DNA of 64,000 nt from an uncultured Porphyromonadaceae bacterium (GTDB taxonomy: Bacteria; Bacteroidota; Bacteroidia; Bacteroidales; Muribaculaceae), in assembly GCA_900541835.1 (NCBI GenBank), contig UQLL01000006.1, positions 29,300 through 93,299 of the forward strand. The letters are read 5' to 3'. Shown one piece after another: positions 24,847-42,920 of this stretch (positions are counted from its first letter, which is position 1; the number at the start of each line of letters is the position of its first letter). The notes under the pieces are model-generated. The model was not told the DNA's origin. It worked only from the letters and a program-made list of their open reading frames with translations, and searched no databases. Made by a program: the position numbers and the translations under genes.

Positions 24847-27000
24847 ATGAGAAGAATTCTACTTACTGCCATGACGGCACTCCTCCTGGCCTCACCGGCA
24901 TGGGCGGAGAAAGTTGTCTACACCGACTCGGCGACCAAGCTGATATTCCTCCTCGACACGGAGACCCGCACGGCCCGGATACAAGGCTACTCCGCCACTC
25001 CCAAAGGCGCACTCACGCTGCCGACCGAGGTCACGTACCAGGAAACGACCTACGCCGTGGACGGCGTGCTTGAAAGTGCCTTCCAGGGCCTGGCACGCGT
25101 AACTTCCCTCACTGCGGGCGAGAACATCAAGTACATCGGCCCGTCGGCCTTCAAGAGCTGCGGCATGCTCCGCTCGGCCACCCTCAAGGGCGTGGAGGTC
25201 ATCGACGCGACTGCGTTCCAGAAATGCGCTTCGCTGGCCACGCTCACCATTTCCAGTCCCTCGCTGCGCGAAATCGGCGACGAGGCCTTCGGCGAGTGCG
25301 CCAAGCTCACCGGCGGCTTCGACATACCCTCCACTGTCACCGTCATCGGCGACAACCCCTGGTACAGCTGCTCCGGCCTGACTGCCATCAACGCCCCCGA
25401 AAACTCATCGGCCTACAAGACCGTCGACGGCATCCTCTACGACAACACCGGCTCTCGCCTCATCTCCTACCCCTGCGGCAAGACGGACACTGCCTTCACC
25501 GTGCCCGCGACGGTGAAGACTCTCGGAGTGTCGTCGCTGCGCGGCGCCAAGTTCACCGCCATCACCCTGCCCGCCGGCATCGAGACTCTCGACTCCCTCT
25601 GCCTCTACTCCAGCAAGCTGACCTCCCTCAGCATCCCGGCCTCCGTCACCAAGATCGGCGTAAAAGCCATCACGTGCTCGTTCGGCCTGACCGACCTGCA
25701 GGTGGCAGCCGCCAATGCCTCCTACAAGGCCGACGGAGGATACCTCATGACAAAGGACGGACGCCGCATCCTATTCTCGTACCTGCGCCAGGGCGCCGTG
25801 ACCATACCGGAAGGTGTTGAGCGCATCGACGACTACACCTTCATGAGCATGACCGGCATCACTTCCGCCACCCTCCCGGCGAGCCTGCGCACACTCGGCG
25901 AGATTGCATTCTACCAGTGCACCGGCTTGAAGGAGGTCAACCTCGGCAGCGGCATCGCCACCATCGGCCGCATGTGCTTCCAGGGCTGCACCGGCCTTAC
26001 CAGCGTCTCCTTCCCAGCCTCCATGCGCCACCTGGGCAAGCAGGCCTTCACCAACTGCACCGGCCTTACCAGCGTCTCCCTCAACGAAGGCCTTGAGCGC
26101 ATCGACGACTCAGCCTTCCTGGGCTGCACCGCCATCACCTCCATACACTTCCCCGGCTCCCTGAAGACCATGGGCGCCGCCATCTGCTACCAGAACAACA
26201 GCCTGACCGAGGCCAGCCTCGGCGAAGGCATCACCGTCGTTCCCGACCAGCTCTTCAACTACGACGTCAGGCTCAGCAAGGTGACCCTGCCCGACGGCAT
26301 CCGATCCATCGAGCGTGCCGCCTTCTATTCCAACGCCATCAGCGAGGAAACCTTCCGCTTTCCCGAGCAGCTGGACTCAATCGGCTTCACGGCCTTCTTC
26401 AAGACGGCCTTCGTGAACCTCGTGCTCCCCGACCGTCTGCGCGTCATCGGCGACTGGGCCTTCGCTTCCGGCACACCCCTGAAGAGCGTCCGCACCGGCA
26501 AAGGCACCAAGATAATCTCCCTGCTGGCATTCAACAACAATCCCGCCCTATCGCAGATCACCCTCAACGAGGGCCTCGACAGCATCGGCGACCAGGCCTT
26601 CACCAACCTCCCCGCCCTCGACTCCATCGTGATTCCCTCCACCGTGCGCGCCTACGGCAAGGAGCCATTCGCCCTCAACGAGAAGCTCTTCAACATCACC
26701 GTGCTCAACCCAACCCCGGCCGTACTGACCCAGGAACTGGTGGCTGCCGAGGCATACGAAGCCATCACCCTACACGTGCCCGCCGGCTCGGTGGATGCCT
26801 ACAAGGCAGCAGCCATCTGGAAGAAATTCGGCGACATCCAGGGCGATGCCAGCGGTGTCGGATCCATCGACGCCGACGGTGCCGAACCCTACGTCACCGC
26901 CACTTTCACCATCGACGGCAAGCCCGCCAGCGCCAACGCCAAGGGCCTGTTAATCCAACGACTAAGCGACGGTTCCTGCCGCAAAGTCATAATCAGATAA
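24847..27000 (+). CDS. BspA-like leucine-rich repeat surface/secreted protein
   Basis: Product of 717 aa with signal peptide MRRILLTAMTALLLASPAWA. About twenty LRR_5 (BspA/TpLRR) repeats of the type F..CTGLTSVSLPEGLERIDDSAF, for example AFQKCASLATLTIS, CFQGCTGLTSVSFPASM, AFTNCTGLTSVSLNEGL. These repeats usually bind proteins or host surfaces. A C-terminal end (FTIDGKPASANAKGLLIQRL...KVIIR) resembles the short beta sorting-like tails of Bacteroidales proteins, but its match to a known secretion signal is weak. Likely exported and cell-surface. Own promoter and strong terminator, so a single-gene unit. Confidence 0.88.
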   Translation: MRRILLTAMTALLLASPAWAEKVVYTDSATKLIFLLDTETRTARIQGYSATPKGALTLPTEVTYQETTYAVDGVLESAFQGLARVTSLTAGENIKYIGPSAFKSCGMLRSATLKGVEVIDATAFQKCASLATLTISSPSLREIGDEAFGECAKLTGGFDIPSTVTVIGDNPWYSCSGLTAINAPENSSAYKTVDGILYDNTGSRLISYPCGKTDTAFTVPATVKTLGVSSLRGAKFTAITLPAGIETLDSLCLYSSKLTSLSIPASVTKIGVKAITCSFGLTDLQVAAANASYKADGGYLMTKDGRRILFSYLRQGAVTIPEGVERIDDYTFMSMTGITSATLPASLRTLGEIAFYQCTGLKEVNLGSGIATIGRMCFQGCTGLTSVSFPASMRHLGKQAFTNCTGLTSVSLNEGLERIDDSAFLGCTAITSIHFPGSLKTMGAAICYQNNSLTEASLGEGITVVPDQLFNYDVRLSKVTLPDGIRSIERAAFYSNAISEETFRFPEQLDSIGFTAFFKTAFVNLVLPDRLRVIGDWAFASGTPLKSVRTGKGTKIISLLAFNNNPALSQITLNEGLDSIGDQAFTNLPALDSIVIPSTVRAYGKEPFALNEKLFNITVLNPTPAVLTQELVAAEAYEAITLHVPAGSVDAYKAAAIWKKFGDIQGDASGVGSIDADGAEPYVTATFTIDGKPASANAKGLLIQRLSDGSCRKVIIR

Positions 27001-27029
27001 CTCGTTTTCCACAATTTTCCAATCCAGAA

Positions 27030-27059
27030 GGGCGCTCCGAAGGCAGAGCGCCCTTTTTT
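27030..27059 (+). terminator. Terminator of the BspA-like gene
   Basis: Stem GGGCGCTC/GAGCGCCC (27030-27037, 27046-27053), then six T. Confidence 0.9.
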
Positions 27060-27168
27060 CATTCACAAGTCACTCTCGCAGACTCACATACAACTCCCGT
27101 CTCCTGACGCTTGTTATATAAAAAAATGTGTAACTTCGCAGAGTGAAACTCTCTGCTCTCTATAAACA

Positions 27169-28197
27169 ATGAGAAAACTACTGCCCTTTCTCGCGATTCT
27201 GCTGGCCGCCATGGCCTACGCCAACCGTCCGGAGCGTCGCGCCGAGCCGATCGACACGGCCTGGCACGCCGACATCCTGCCCGGCTACGAGGCCCGGTAC
27301 GTCGACCAGGGCATCGCCTTCGACGGCCCCTGCCGCTCCACAATAGTCCGCATGCGCGCCCGCCGCCCCTCGCACCGCGCCTACCTGTACGTGCACGGCT
27401 TCAACGACTACTTCTTCCAGGCCGAGATGGGGCGACAATTCGCCGACAGCGGCTACAACTTCTACGCCGTGGACCTGCGCCGCTACGGCCGCAGCCTCGA
27501 GTCCTGGCAGTACCCGTTCAACATACGCGACATGCGCGAGTACTTCGCCGACATCGACTCGGCGCTCGCCCAGATCCGCGCCGACGGCAACGTCGACATC
27601 ACCCTGTCGGGACACAGCACCGGCGGCCTGACGGTGGCCTACATGGCCTCAGAACGGGGGGCGCGCCTCGGAGCCAACCGCGTCGTCACTGACTCTCCAT
27701 TCCTGGAATGGAACTTCCCCGCATCCTACCGCAACCTACTCATCCCCATCGTCAGCCTGTGGGGACGCATCTCTCCCAATACGAAAATCAAGCAGAGCCA
27801 CTGCGACGGCTACGCCTACTCCCTGCTCCGCCAGTACCACGGCGAGTGGACCTACGACACCGCCTGGAAGATGATATACTCTCCGCCCGTCACCGCCTCC
27901 TGGATCCACTGCGTCAACAACAGCCAGGGGAGGCTGCGCAAGCACGCCCACCACATCGCCGTTCCGATCCTGGTCATGCACAGCTCCCGGCGGGTGAGCG
28001 GCTGCGACTGGACACCCGACTTCCAGCATGGCGACGCCGTGCTCGACCCCGCAATGCTCCAGAAGGTCGGCCTGACACTGGGTCACAACCCCGTAGTGGC
28101 CACCATCGACAGCGGCCTGCACGACCTCATCCTCTCCGCCCGTCCCGTGCGCGACGCCGCATACGACACCATATTCCACTTCATCCGAACACACTGA
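27169..28197 (+). CDS. Alpha/beta hydrolase, exported (serine aminopeptidase/lysophospholipase-like)
   Basis: Product of 342 aa with an N-terminal signal-like segment MRKLLPFLAILLAAMAYA. YVHGFNDYFFQ (oxyanion region), VDLRRYGRS, and nucleophile elbow SGHSTGG with Ser near residue 148. The acid and histidine lie in HSSRR...CDWTPD and GLHDL near the C-terminus. This layout is the Hydrolase_4/S33 group. Substrate unknown; periplasmic or membrane-anchored. The stop is four bases before the RelA/SpoT-like gene, so both are likely on one transcript. A TAACTTCG (27131-27138) may be a weak -7 element. Confidence 0.85.
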   Translation: MRKLLPFLAILLAAMAYANRPERRAEPIDTAWHADILPGYEARYVDQGIAFDGPCRSTIVRMRARRPSHRAYLYVHGFNDYFFQAEMGRQFADSGYNFYAVDLRRYGRSLESWQYPFNIRDMREYFADIDSALAQIRADGNVDITLSGHSTGGLTVAYMASERGARLGANRVVTDSPFLEWNFPASYRNLLIPIVSLWGRISPNTKIKQSHCDGYAYSLLRQYHGEWTYDTAWKMIYSPPVTASWIHCVNNSQGRLRKHAHHIAVPILVMHSSRRVSGCDWTPDFQHGDAVLDPAMLQKVGLTLGHNPVVATIDSGLHDLILSARPVRDAAYDTIFHFIRTH

Positions 28198-28201
28198 GCA
28201 T

Positions 28202-30379
28202 ATGCTGAATCCCGAGGAAAAGAGCGAAATCCAAGGGCTGCTCCGCCAGGTGGCGACAGTGGTCCGCGACAACTGCCCCGAAGACCAATACGCCCAGCTC
28301 AAGGAACTGTGGCGCAAGGCCGCAGACTGCCCCGACACCCACGACGACCACCGCCTGCCGCGCCTGGCGATGCGCCTGGACATGGCCGCCACCTTCGCCG
28401 GCGAGGTAAGCGCCGAGGGCCTCGTCATCGCCTCCATCCTGCTCTCCGGCGCCCTGCAGGCCAGCCTCGCCGGCGAGGAGGAAGTCCGCGCCCGGTTCGG
28501 CGACGACACCGCCCTGCTCGCCACCCGCATGGCAAAAGTCGAAACCTTTGCCGCCGCACACACCATGGGGCACCAGGAGAACTACTCCGGCCTGCTGCTG
28601 GCCCTAAGCGACGACATCCGCGTCGTCATGGCCCTCATCGTCCGCTCCCTGGTACTCATGCGCCGCATCAACCTCCACCCCGACCAGGAGTGGGTGCGCG
28701 AAGTCGCCACAGAGGCCCGCGTGCTGTACTCCGAGCTCGCACACCGCCTTGGCCTCTACGGCATCAAGTCCGTGCTCGAGGACCTCTGGCTCAAATACAC
28801 CGACCGCCCCACATACAAGGAAATCGCACGCCGCCTGAGCCAGACCAAGCGTTCCCGCGACGCCTACATAGCCCGCTTCATCGGCCCCGTCAGCGAACGC
28901 CTCCAGGCCGCCGGGCTGCGCTTCACCATAAAAGGCCGCACCAAGTCCATCTTCTCCATCTGGAACAAGGTCATGAACAAGAAGGTGGACATGGACCACA
29001 TCTACGACCTGTTTGCCATCCGCGTCATCGTCGATTCCCCGCCCGAGCGCGAGAAGAGCGACTGCTGGCTCGGCTACTCCATCCTCGCCAACATGTACCG
29101 TCCCGACCCGGACCGCATGCGCGACTGGCTATCCTTCCCCAAGAGCAACGGCTACGAGTCGCTCCACATCACCGTGCTCGGCCCCGAGGACAAGTGGGTG
29201 GAGGTGCAGTTCCGCTCCCGCCGCATGGACCTGGTGGCCGAGAAGGGCCTGGCCGCCCACTGGCGTTACAAGGGGGGCAAAGCCTCCGCCGCCGACCGCT
29301 GGATGAACCGCGTCCGCGACGTCCTCGAACAGGGCGCCCCCGCCGGAGCCGAAGCCCCCTGGCACGCCGAGGGACAGCAGGAAGTCTATGCCTTCACCCC
29401 CGGCGGCGACCTGCTCCGCCTACCCCCGCAGAGCACTCTGCTCGACTTCGCCTTCGCCGTACACACCGCCGTCGGCTGGCGCTGCACCGGCGGAAACGTC
29501 AATGGCCGCTACGAGAAAATCTCGTACCGCCTGCGCAGCGGCGACACAGTGAAAATCCTCACCTCCCCCTCGCAGACGCCCAAGAAGGACTGGCTCCAGC
29601 TCGTACAGACCTCCAAGGCCCGCACCAAGATACGCCAAAGCCTCGACGAGGCACGCCGACTCCGCGCCGACCTCGGCCGCGAAGTCCTCGAGCGCCGACT
29701 CCGCAACCGCAAGATACAGGTCGACGAATCCGAGCTCTCCCGCCTCATCCTCAAGACAGGATACAAGTTCTCCACCGACTTCTTCGCCGATGTCGCCGAC
29801 GGCAAGGTAGACATATCCCGCTTCCTCGACCAGCTCAAGCCCGAGGCCGCCGAAGAGGCCGAAACCGCCGAGCCCCGCGAGAGTGCCGACGGCTTCGTGC
29901 TCCAGCGCCCCGCCGAAGAGACCGCCGACACCGACACGCTCATCATCGGCGGCGGCCAGGTGCGCGGAATGCGCCACGAACTCGCACGCTGCTGCTCTCC
30001 CCATCCCGGCGACCCCGTCTTCGGATTCATCTCCGCCGAAGGAATAATCAAGGTACACCGCGACGACTGCCCCAACGCCTTCCACATCCGCGCCCGCTAC
30101 CCCTACCGCATAATCGGCTGCCGCTGGGCCGGCGACACCGCCGGAGCCATACAGGCCACCGTCCGCATCATCGGGCGAGACGACATCGGCATCGTCACCA
30201 ACCTCACCTCCCTCATCGACAAAGAGAAAGGCGTGAGCCTGGCCAGCGTCCAGATCAACTCCGCCGACGGCCTCTTCACCGGCTTCCTCGGCATCCGCGC
30301 CACCGGCCGCGACACCCTCGGCCGCCTGCTCCGCAAAATGGCAGGCGTCAAGGGCATCAAGCAAGTCCAGGCCATCTGA
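28202..30379 (+). CDS. RelA/SpoT homologue, synthetase-type, hydrolase domain degenerate
   Basis: Product of 725 aa. Domains in order: degenerate HD region (about residues 30-165), (p)ppGpp synthetase (about 230-350), TGS (about 394-455), zinc-finger/helical part and C-terminal ACT (about 655-725, VRIIGRDDIGIVTNLTSLI). Synthetase motifs are present: IKGRTKSIFSIWNK, IYDLFAIRV, SNGYESLHITV, WVEVQFRSRRMD, AEKGLAAHWRYK. In contrast the HD signature HDxxED is replaced by ILLSGALQAS and the ADRLHNMR region by VRSLVLMRR, so the metal ligands for ppGpp hydrolysis are missing. I expect a synthase-only stringent factor with a second, bifunctional Rel elsewhere. Four bases after the hydrolase gene. Confidence 0.93.
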   Translation: MLNPEEKSEIQGLLRQVATVVRDNCPEDQYAQLKELWRKAADCPDTHDDHRLPRLAMRLDMAATFAGEVSAEGLVIASILLSGALQASLAGEEEVRARFGDDTALLATRMAKVETFAAAHTMGHQENYSGLLLALSDDIRVVMALIVRSLVLMRRINLHPDQEWVREVATEARVLYSELAHRLGLYGIKSVLEDLWLKYTDRPTYKEIARRLSQTKRSRDAYIARFIGPVSERLQAAGLRFTIKGRTKSIFSIWNKVMNKKVDMDHIYDLFAIRVIVDSPPEREKSDCWLGYSILANMYRPDPDRMRDWLSFPKSNGYESLHITVLGPEDKWVEVQFRSRRMDLVAEKGLAAHWRYKGGKASAADRWMNRVRDVLEQGAPAGAEAPWHAEGQQEVYAFTPGGDLLRLPPQSTLLDFAFAVHTAVGWRCTGGNVNGRYEKISYRLRSGDTVKILTSPSQTPKKDWLQLVQTSKARTKIRQSLDEARRLRADLGREVLERRLRNRKIQVDESELSRLILKTGYKFSTDFFADVADGKVDISRFLDQLKPEAAEEAETAEPRESADGFVLQRPAEETADTDTLIIGGGQVRGMRHELARCCSPHPGDPVFGFISAEGIIKVHRDDCPNAFHIRARYPYRIIGCRWAGDTAGAIQATVRIIGRDDIGIVTNLTSLIDKEKGVSLASVQINSADGLFTGFLGIRATGRDTLGRLLRKMAGVKGIKQVQAI

Positions 30380-30391
30380 CCTTCCCGCTCT

Positions 30392-30458
30392 GGACGCACC
30401 AGGATGCGTCCGTTAACCGATTGCCATGAGCATGAAGCGGACGCACCAGGGTGCGTCC
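30392..30458. repeat. Two REP-like palindromes (GGACGCACCAGGATGCGTCC type)
   Basis: Near-identical 20-base palindromes at 30392-30411 and 30439-30458 (one base differs), 27 bases apart in the spacer after the RelA/SpoT-like gene. GGACGCA/TGCGTCC arms with a short loop. No transposase gene beside them. They may also act as terminators without T-runs. Confidence 0.8.
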
Positions 30459-30553
30459 CTACAGGCCGTGCGGGTAGCTTCACCCCTCTCTTCTTCCCGG
30501 TCCCCTCAACTGTTAAAAAAACACAAACAAAAACCCGCGAAACCACCCCGTTG

Positions 30554-30584
30554 TTGTAGATGTTAAAAAACATTATTAACTTTA
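30554..30584 (+). promoter_or_regulatory. Promoter of the DUF4301 gene
   Basis: TTG (30554-30556), 20 bases, TAACTTTA (30577-30584), matching the -7 consensus except the last base; ATG 88 bases downstream. Confidence 0.5.
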
Positions 30585-30672
30585 CGCCGTAAAAGTGATA
30601 ATGGAGCATATGCCGGATCGGAGGCAAGCCCTCCCTGGCGGGTATTACACTGCAACCTAAGAAACCTCACGT

Positions 30673-32223
30673 ATGGAATTCAGCAAAAGCGATCTCGCAG
30701 CCATAAAGGAGCACGGCAAGACTCCCGAACAGGTCAACGATGAACTCGAAATGATCCGCAACGGCTTCCCGTTCCTGGAAATCGTGCGCCCCGCCACCCC
30801 GGGCGACGGCATCTTCACCCTCGACACCTCCATGGAAAAGAAGGCCACCGACGTCTGGACCGACTACGTCGCCGCCGGACACAAGATCATGAAGATGGTG
30901 CCCGCCAGCGGCGCCGCCTCACGAATGTTCAAGGAAGTCGCCGCCTTCGCCAACGGCAACACCGACCACATCAAGACCGACTCCCTGCGCCGCTTCTTCA
31001 CCGAAATCGAGAAATTCGCCTTCTTCCGCCGCCTCAACCTCGCATGCGTCACCATCTACCAGCGCAACGTCGACGAGCTCCGCCGCGAAGGCCGATACCG
31101 CGACATCGCCAAGGCCCTGCTACGCCCCGGCGGACTCAACTACGCCCGCCTCCCCAAGGCCCTGCTGATGTTCCACAAAATCATAGGCTCGACACGCTGC
31201 GCCCTCGAAGAGCACTTGGGCGAAGGCGCACAGTACGCTGTCAACCGCGACGGCATGGTCTACATCCACTTCACCGTCAGTCCCGAGCACATGGCCCTCA
31301 TGGAGGCCAAAGTCCGCGAAGTACAGTATCTCATCGAACGCCGCTACGGCGTTCGGTTCCAGGTCACCTTCAGCGTACAGAAAGCCTCCACCGACACCAT
31401 ATCAGCCAATCCCGACGGCACACCCTTCCGATACCGCGACAACCTCTTCTTCCGCCCCGGCGGACACGGAGCACTCATCGAGAACCTCAACGACCTCGAC
31501 GCTGACATCGTCTTCATCAAGAACATCGACAACGTCGTGCCCGATTCCCGCCGCGGCCTGACCAACCACTACAAGATGGTGCTCGGCGGCATCTGCATCG
31601 ACCTCAAGACCAAGATCGACAGCTATCTCCGCCGCCTCGACAAAGGCACCCCCTCGCAGGCCGAGCTCGACGAGATGCTCCACTTCCTCCGCACCCAGCT
31701 CTGCGTCACCAACGAGTTCGCCGACCGCATGAGCGCAGGCGAAATCGCAGACTACCTGCGCTCCAAGTTCAACCGCCCACTGCGCGTCTGCGGCATGGTA
31801 CGCAACGAAGGAGAACCCGGCGGAGGCCCATACCTCGTCTACGACCCCAACGACGAAACCATCGCCCCCCAGATCCTCGAACTCTCGCAGATCGACACCA
31901 CCGACAGCCACGAGCGCCGCATCGTAGAGAAGTCTACCCACTTCAACCCCGTAGACCTCGCCTGCGCCATCCGCGACTACAAAGGCCGCAAGTTCGACCT
32001 GCCCAAGTACGTTGACCGCATGACCGGCTTCATCTCCTCCAAGAGCGTCGACGGCCGCGACCTCGTCGCCCTCGAGCTCCCCGGCCTGTGGAACGGCGCC
32101 ATGTCCGACTGGAACACCGTCTTCATCGATGTCCCCGCCGCCACTTTCAACCCCGTAAAGGAAGTCAACGACCTGCTCCGCCCGGCCCACCTATTCACCG
32201 ACAACCTCGCCATCCTCATGTAA
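30673..32223 (+). CDS. DUF4301 domain-containing protein
   Basis: Product of 516 aa, soluble, no signal peptide. It matches the DUF4301 family of Bacteroidota along its length. KMVPASGAASRMFKEV near residue 77 resembles the nucleotide-binding loop of sugar-phosphate nucleotidyltransferases (GxGxR type), and DADIVFIKNIDNVVPD and the VPDSRRGL that follows fit a UDP-sugar pyrophosphorylase-like fold. A nucleotidyltransferase activity is inference; the true reaction is not known to me. Single-gene unit with terminator. Confidence 0.85.
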   Translation: MEFSKSDLAAIKEHGKTPEQVNDELEMIRNGFPFLEIVRPATPGDGIFTLDTSMEKKATDVWTDYVAAGHKIMKMVPASGAASRMFKEVAAFANGNTDHIKTDSLRRFFTEIEKFAFFRRLNLACVTIYQRNVDELRREGRYRDIAKALLRPGGLNYARLPKALLMFHKIIGSTRCALEEHLGEGAQYAVNRDGMVYIHFTVSPEHMALMEAKVREVQYLIERRYGVRFQVTFSVQKASTDTISANPDGTPFRYRDNLFFRPGGHGALIENLNDLDADIVFIKNIDNVVPDSRRGLTNHYKMVLGGICIDLKTKIDSYLRRLDKGTPSQAELDEMLHFLRTQLCVTNEFADRMSAGEIADYLRSKFNRPLRVCGMVRNEGEPGGGPYLVYDPNDETIAPQILELSQIDTTDSHERRIVEKSTHFNPVDLACAIRDYKGRKFDLPKYVDRMTGFISSKSVDGRDLVALELPGLWNGAMSDWNTVFIDVPAATFNPVKEVNDLLRPAHLFTDNLAILM

Positions 32224-32260
32224 CCCGGCCCCACCCCGCACACCCTCCCCATCCATACCC

Positions 32261-32304
32261 GAAGCGGGACCGGCCCTCACCGGCCGGCCACGCTTCACTT
32301 TTTT
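32261..32304 (+). terminator. Terminator of the DUF4301 gene
   Basis: GAAGCG (32261-32266) pairs with CGCTTC (32291-32296) around an inner GGCC/GGCC-type stem, then six T (32299-32304). Confidence 0.8.
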
Positions 32305-32369
32305 ATCTGACAGCGCTAAGCCTATAACGCGAGTTCGGGATAAGTAATCATTCCATAATACTCCTACGT

Positions 32370-32411
32370 CTAAATTCGGAGAGCGGCCCAGGGTGAGTCC
32401 GGGCCGCTCTC
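32370..32411 (-). terminator. Terminator of the rpoC transcript
   Basis: Perfect 11-bp stem GAGAGCGGCCC/GGGCCGCTCTC (32379-32389, 32401-32411); on the minus strand then CGAATTTAG. Confidence 0.75.
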
Positions 32412-32448
32412 GCGATGTATGGATAATGCGCCAAAGGTATGGCGGGGG

Positions 32449-36795
<4,347 letters not shown>

Positions 36796-36897
36796 TTATG
36801 TTCTTTCCTTCCTTAATAGAATTGTGTTGGAAATTTATATTGAGCTCGCCACGGGCCGCAGGACTGGTTACCTGCGGTCCGGGCGGAGATGCGATGG

Positions 36898-40713
<3,816 letters not shown>

Positions 40714-41189
40714 TGATACTGTTTTGTGTCTGATTAAGTGGGTGGGGACACTGCGGTCCCCCGCTGTCGGGTCTTTGGTCCGTTACTCTATTCACACTGC
40801 ACGGCCAACGTATGTTTCCAACCCATCACAACAGCGTTTCGGGGCTGGATTCGGCGATGGGGATTGTGGCACCTATGCTGTCAGCTGAACAAAGCCCGGC
40901 AGGAGAGAATGGCAAATTCCACGCCCGCGAGTGTTGCAGACTGTGAAATTCGGGGTATGCGCTTGGACAACGAGTCAAGGACTCTGAAATTCACACGCAA
41001 AAGCACGGTCACCGGGGAGGGAACCCGCCCCATGGCCTTGCTTCCAGGCATCGCTTCTCGTTCTTGCCTACGCTGCCAGCCTGTCTTCGGCCCCTCGTCA
41101 GGGGAGTCCGACTCTGGCATGCGAGGTGGCGGCTCATGCGCCGGCCCTACGGTCTGCGGGTGCCTTCCCGTCGCGAAAAGATAAAGAAA
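40714..41189 (-). other. Long spacer between rplL and rpoB
   Basis: About 476 bases without a supportable gene. Only the hairpin at its upstream end is clear. No promoter with both elements was found. It may be an mRNA leader with processing sites. Confidence 0.4.
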
Positions 41190-41225
41190 GGTTAAGAACG
41201 GGACGCAAAAGCGCCGTTCTTAACC
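41179..41225 (-). terminator. Attenuator-like terminator between rplL and rpoB
   Basis: Perfect 12-bp stem GGTTAAGAACGG/CCGTTCTTAACC (41190-41201, 41214-41225), then CTTTCTTTATC on the minus strand. A partial terminator at this place is known in other bacteria (for example Escherichia coli). Confidence 0.8.
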
Positions 41226-41247
41226 CATTTACCTCTGCGAGGGTGTA

Positions 41248-41622
41248 TTACTTGAGCTCAACTTCTGCGCCGGCTTCTTCGAGTTGCTTCTTCAGGCCCT
41301 CTGCCTCAGCCTTGGGAAGGCCTTCCTTGACGGGGCTGGGAGCGTTGTCAACCAGTTCCTTGGCTTCCTTCAGGCCAAGACCGGTGAGTTCCTTGACGAG
41401 CTTAACGACTGCGAGCTTGCTTGCGCCGGGAGCCTTCAGGATTACGTCGAAGTTGGTCTTCTCTTCCTCGGCTGCGCCGCCGGCTGCGGGACCGGCTGCT
41501 ACTGCCACTGCTGCAGCTGCGGGCTCGATGCCGTACTCTTCTTTCAGGATGTTGGCCAGCTCGTTGACTTCTTTTACGGTCAGGTTTACCAGTTGTTCTG
41601 CAAATGCTTTCAGATCTGCCAT
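41248..41622 (-). CDS. rplL: 50S ribosomal protein L7/L12
   Basis: Product of 124 aa. Typical N-terminal dimer part, an alanine/glycine hinge (AAAAVAVAAGPAAGGAAE) and the C-terminal domain KTNFDVILKAPGASKLAVVKLVKELTGLGLKEAKELVDNAP. It forms the stalk that recruits translation GTPases. 39 bases after rplJ. Confidence 0.99.
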   Translation of the reverse strand: MADLKAFAEQLVNLTVKEVNELANILKEEYGIEPAAAAVAVAAGPAAGGAAEEEKTNFDVILKAPGASKLAVVKLVKELTGLGLKEAKELVDNAPSPVKEGLPKAEAEGLKKQLEEAGAEVELK

Positions 41623-41661
41623 CTCTTTATAGGGATTTTATTTGTTTTTGTGTTTGGTTGG

Positions 41662-42189
41662 TTAAGCTTCTTCTTTCTTGGAGAGAGTTTCCAGAATGCC
41701 GTGAAGCTTGTTGCCGCCACTCTGGAGTGCGCTGATGACGTTCTTAGCGGGCGACTGCAGCAGAGCCACGATGTCGGCGATAAGTTCGTTCTTGCTCTTG
41801 ATGTGGGCCAGGGTCTCGAGCTGGTCCTCGCCGGCGTATACGGTCTCTTCGACGTAGGCGCCCTTGAGTGCGGGGAGAGTCTCGTTCTTCTGGCGGAAGT
41901 CCTTGATGAGGCGTGCCGGAGCGTTGCCGGTGTTGCTGAGCAGCAGCGTGGTCTCGCCCTTGAGCAGGTCGTAGAGCTCGCTGTAGTCAGTCTCGCACTT
42001 CTCCATGGCCTTGCGCAGAAGGGTGTTCTTCACGCAGAGCATCTTGACATCGGCCTTGAAGCAGGCACGACGCAGGCTGGAGGTGCGCTCGGCGTCCAGG
42101 CCCGAAGTAGTCGTCAGATAGACGCAGCTGTACTGGCCGAGGACATCCTTGATGTGCTCGATGATGAGCGCTTTATCTTCTTTTCTCAT
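41662..42189 (-). CDS. rplJ: 50S ribosomal protein L10
   Basis: Product of 175 aa. RKEDKALIIEHIKDVLGQYSCVYLTTTSGL start and the C-terminal stalk-binding helix are visible. Binds 23S rRNA and anchors L7/L12. 22 bases after rplA. Confidence 0.99.
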   Translation of the reverse strand: MRKEDKALIIEHIKDVLGQYSCVYLTTTSGLDAERTSSLRRACFKADVKMLCVKNTLLRKAMEKCETDYSELYDLLKGETTLLLSNTGNAPARLIKDFRQKNETLPALKGAYVEETVYAGEDQLETLAHIKSKNELIADIVALLQSPAKNVISALQSGGNKLHGILETLSKKEEA

Positions 42190-42211
42190 TGCTGTGTGAT
42201 CGTGTTAAGGA

Positions 42212-42910
<699 letters not shown>

Positions 42911-42920
42911 GTTGCCTGAT

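Noticed and set aside
40881..41120. 79-residue frame in the rplL-rpoB spacer
   Set aside because: No recognisable domain, no promoter or conservation evidence available; I left the spacer as gene-free.
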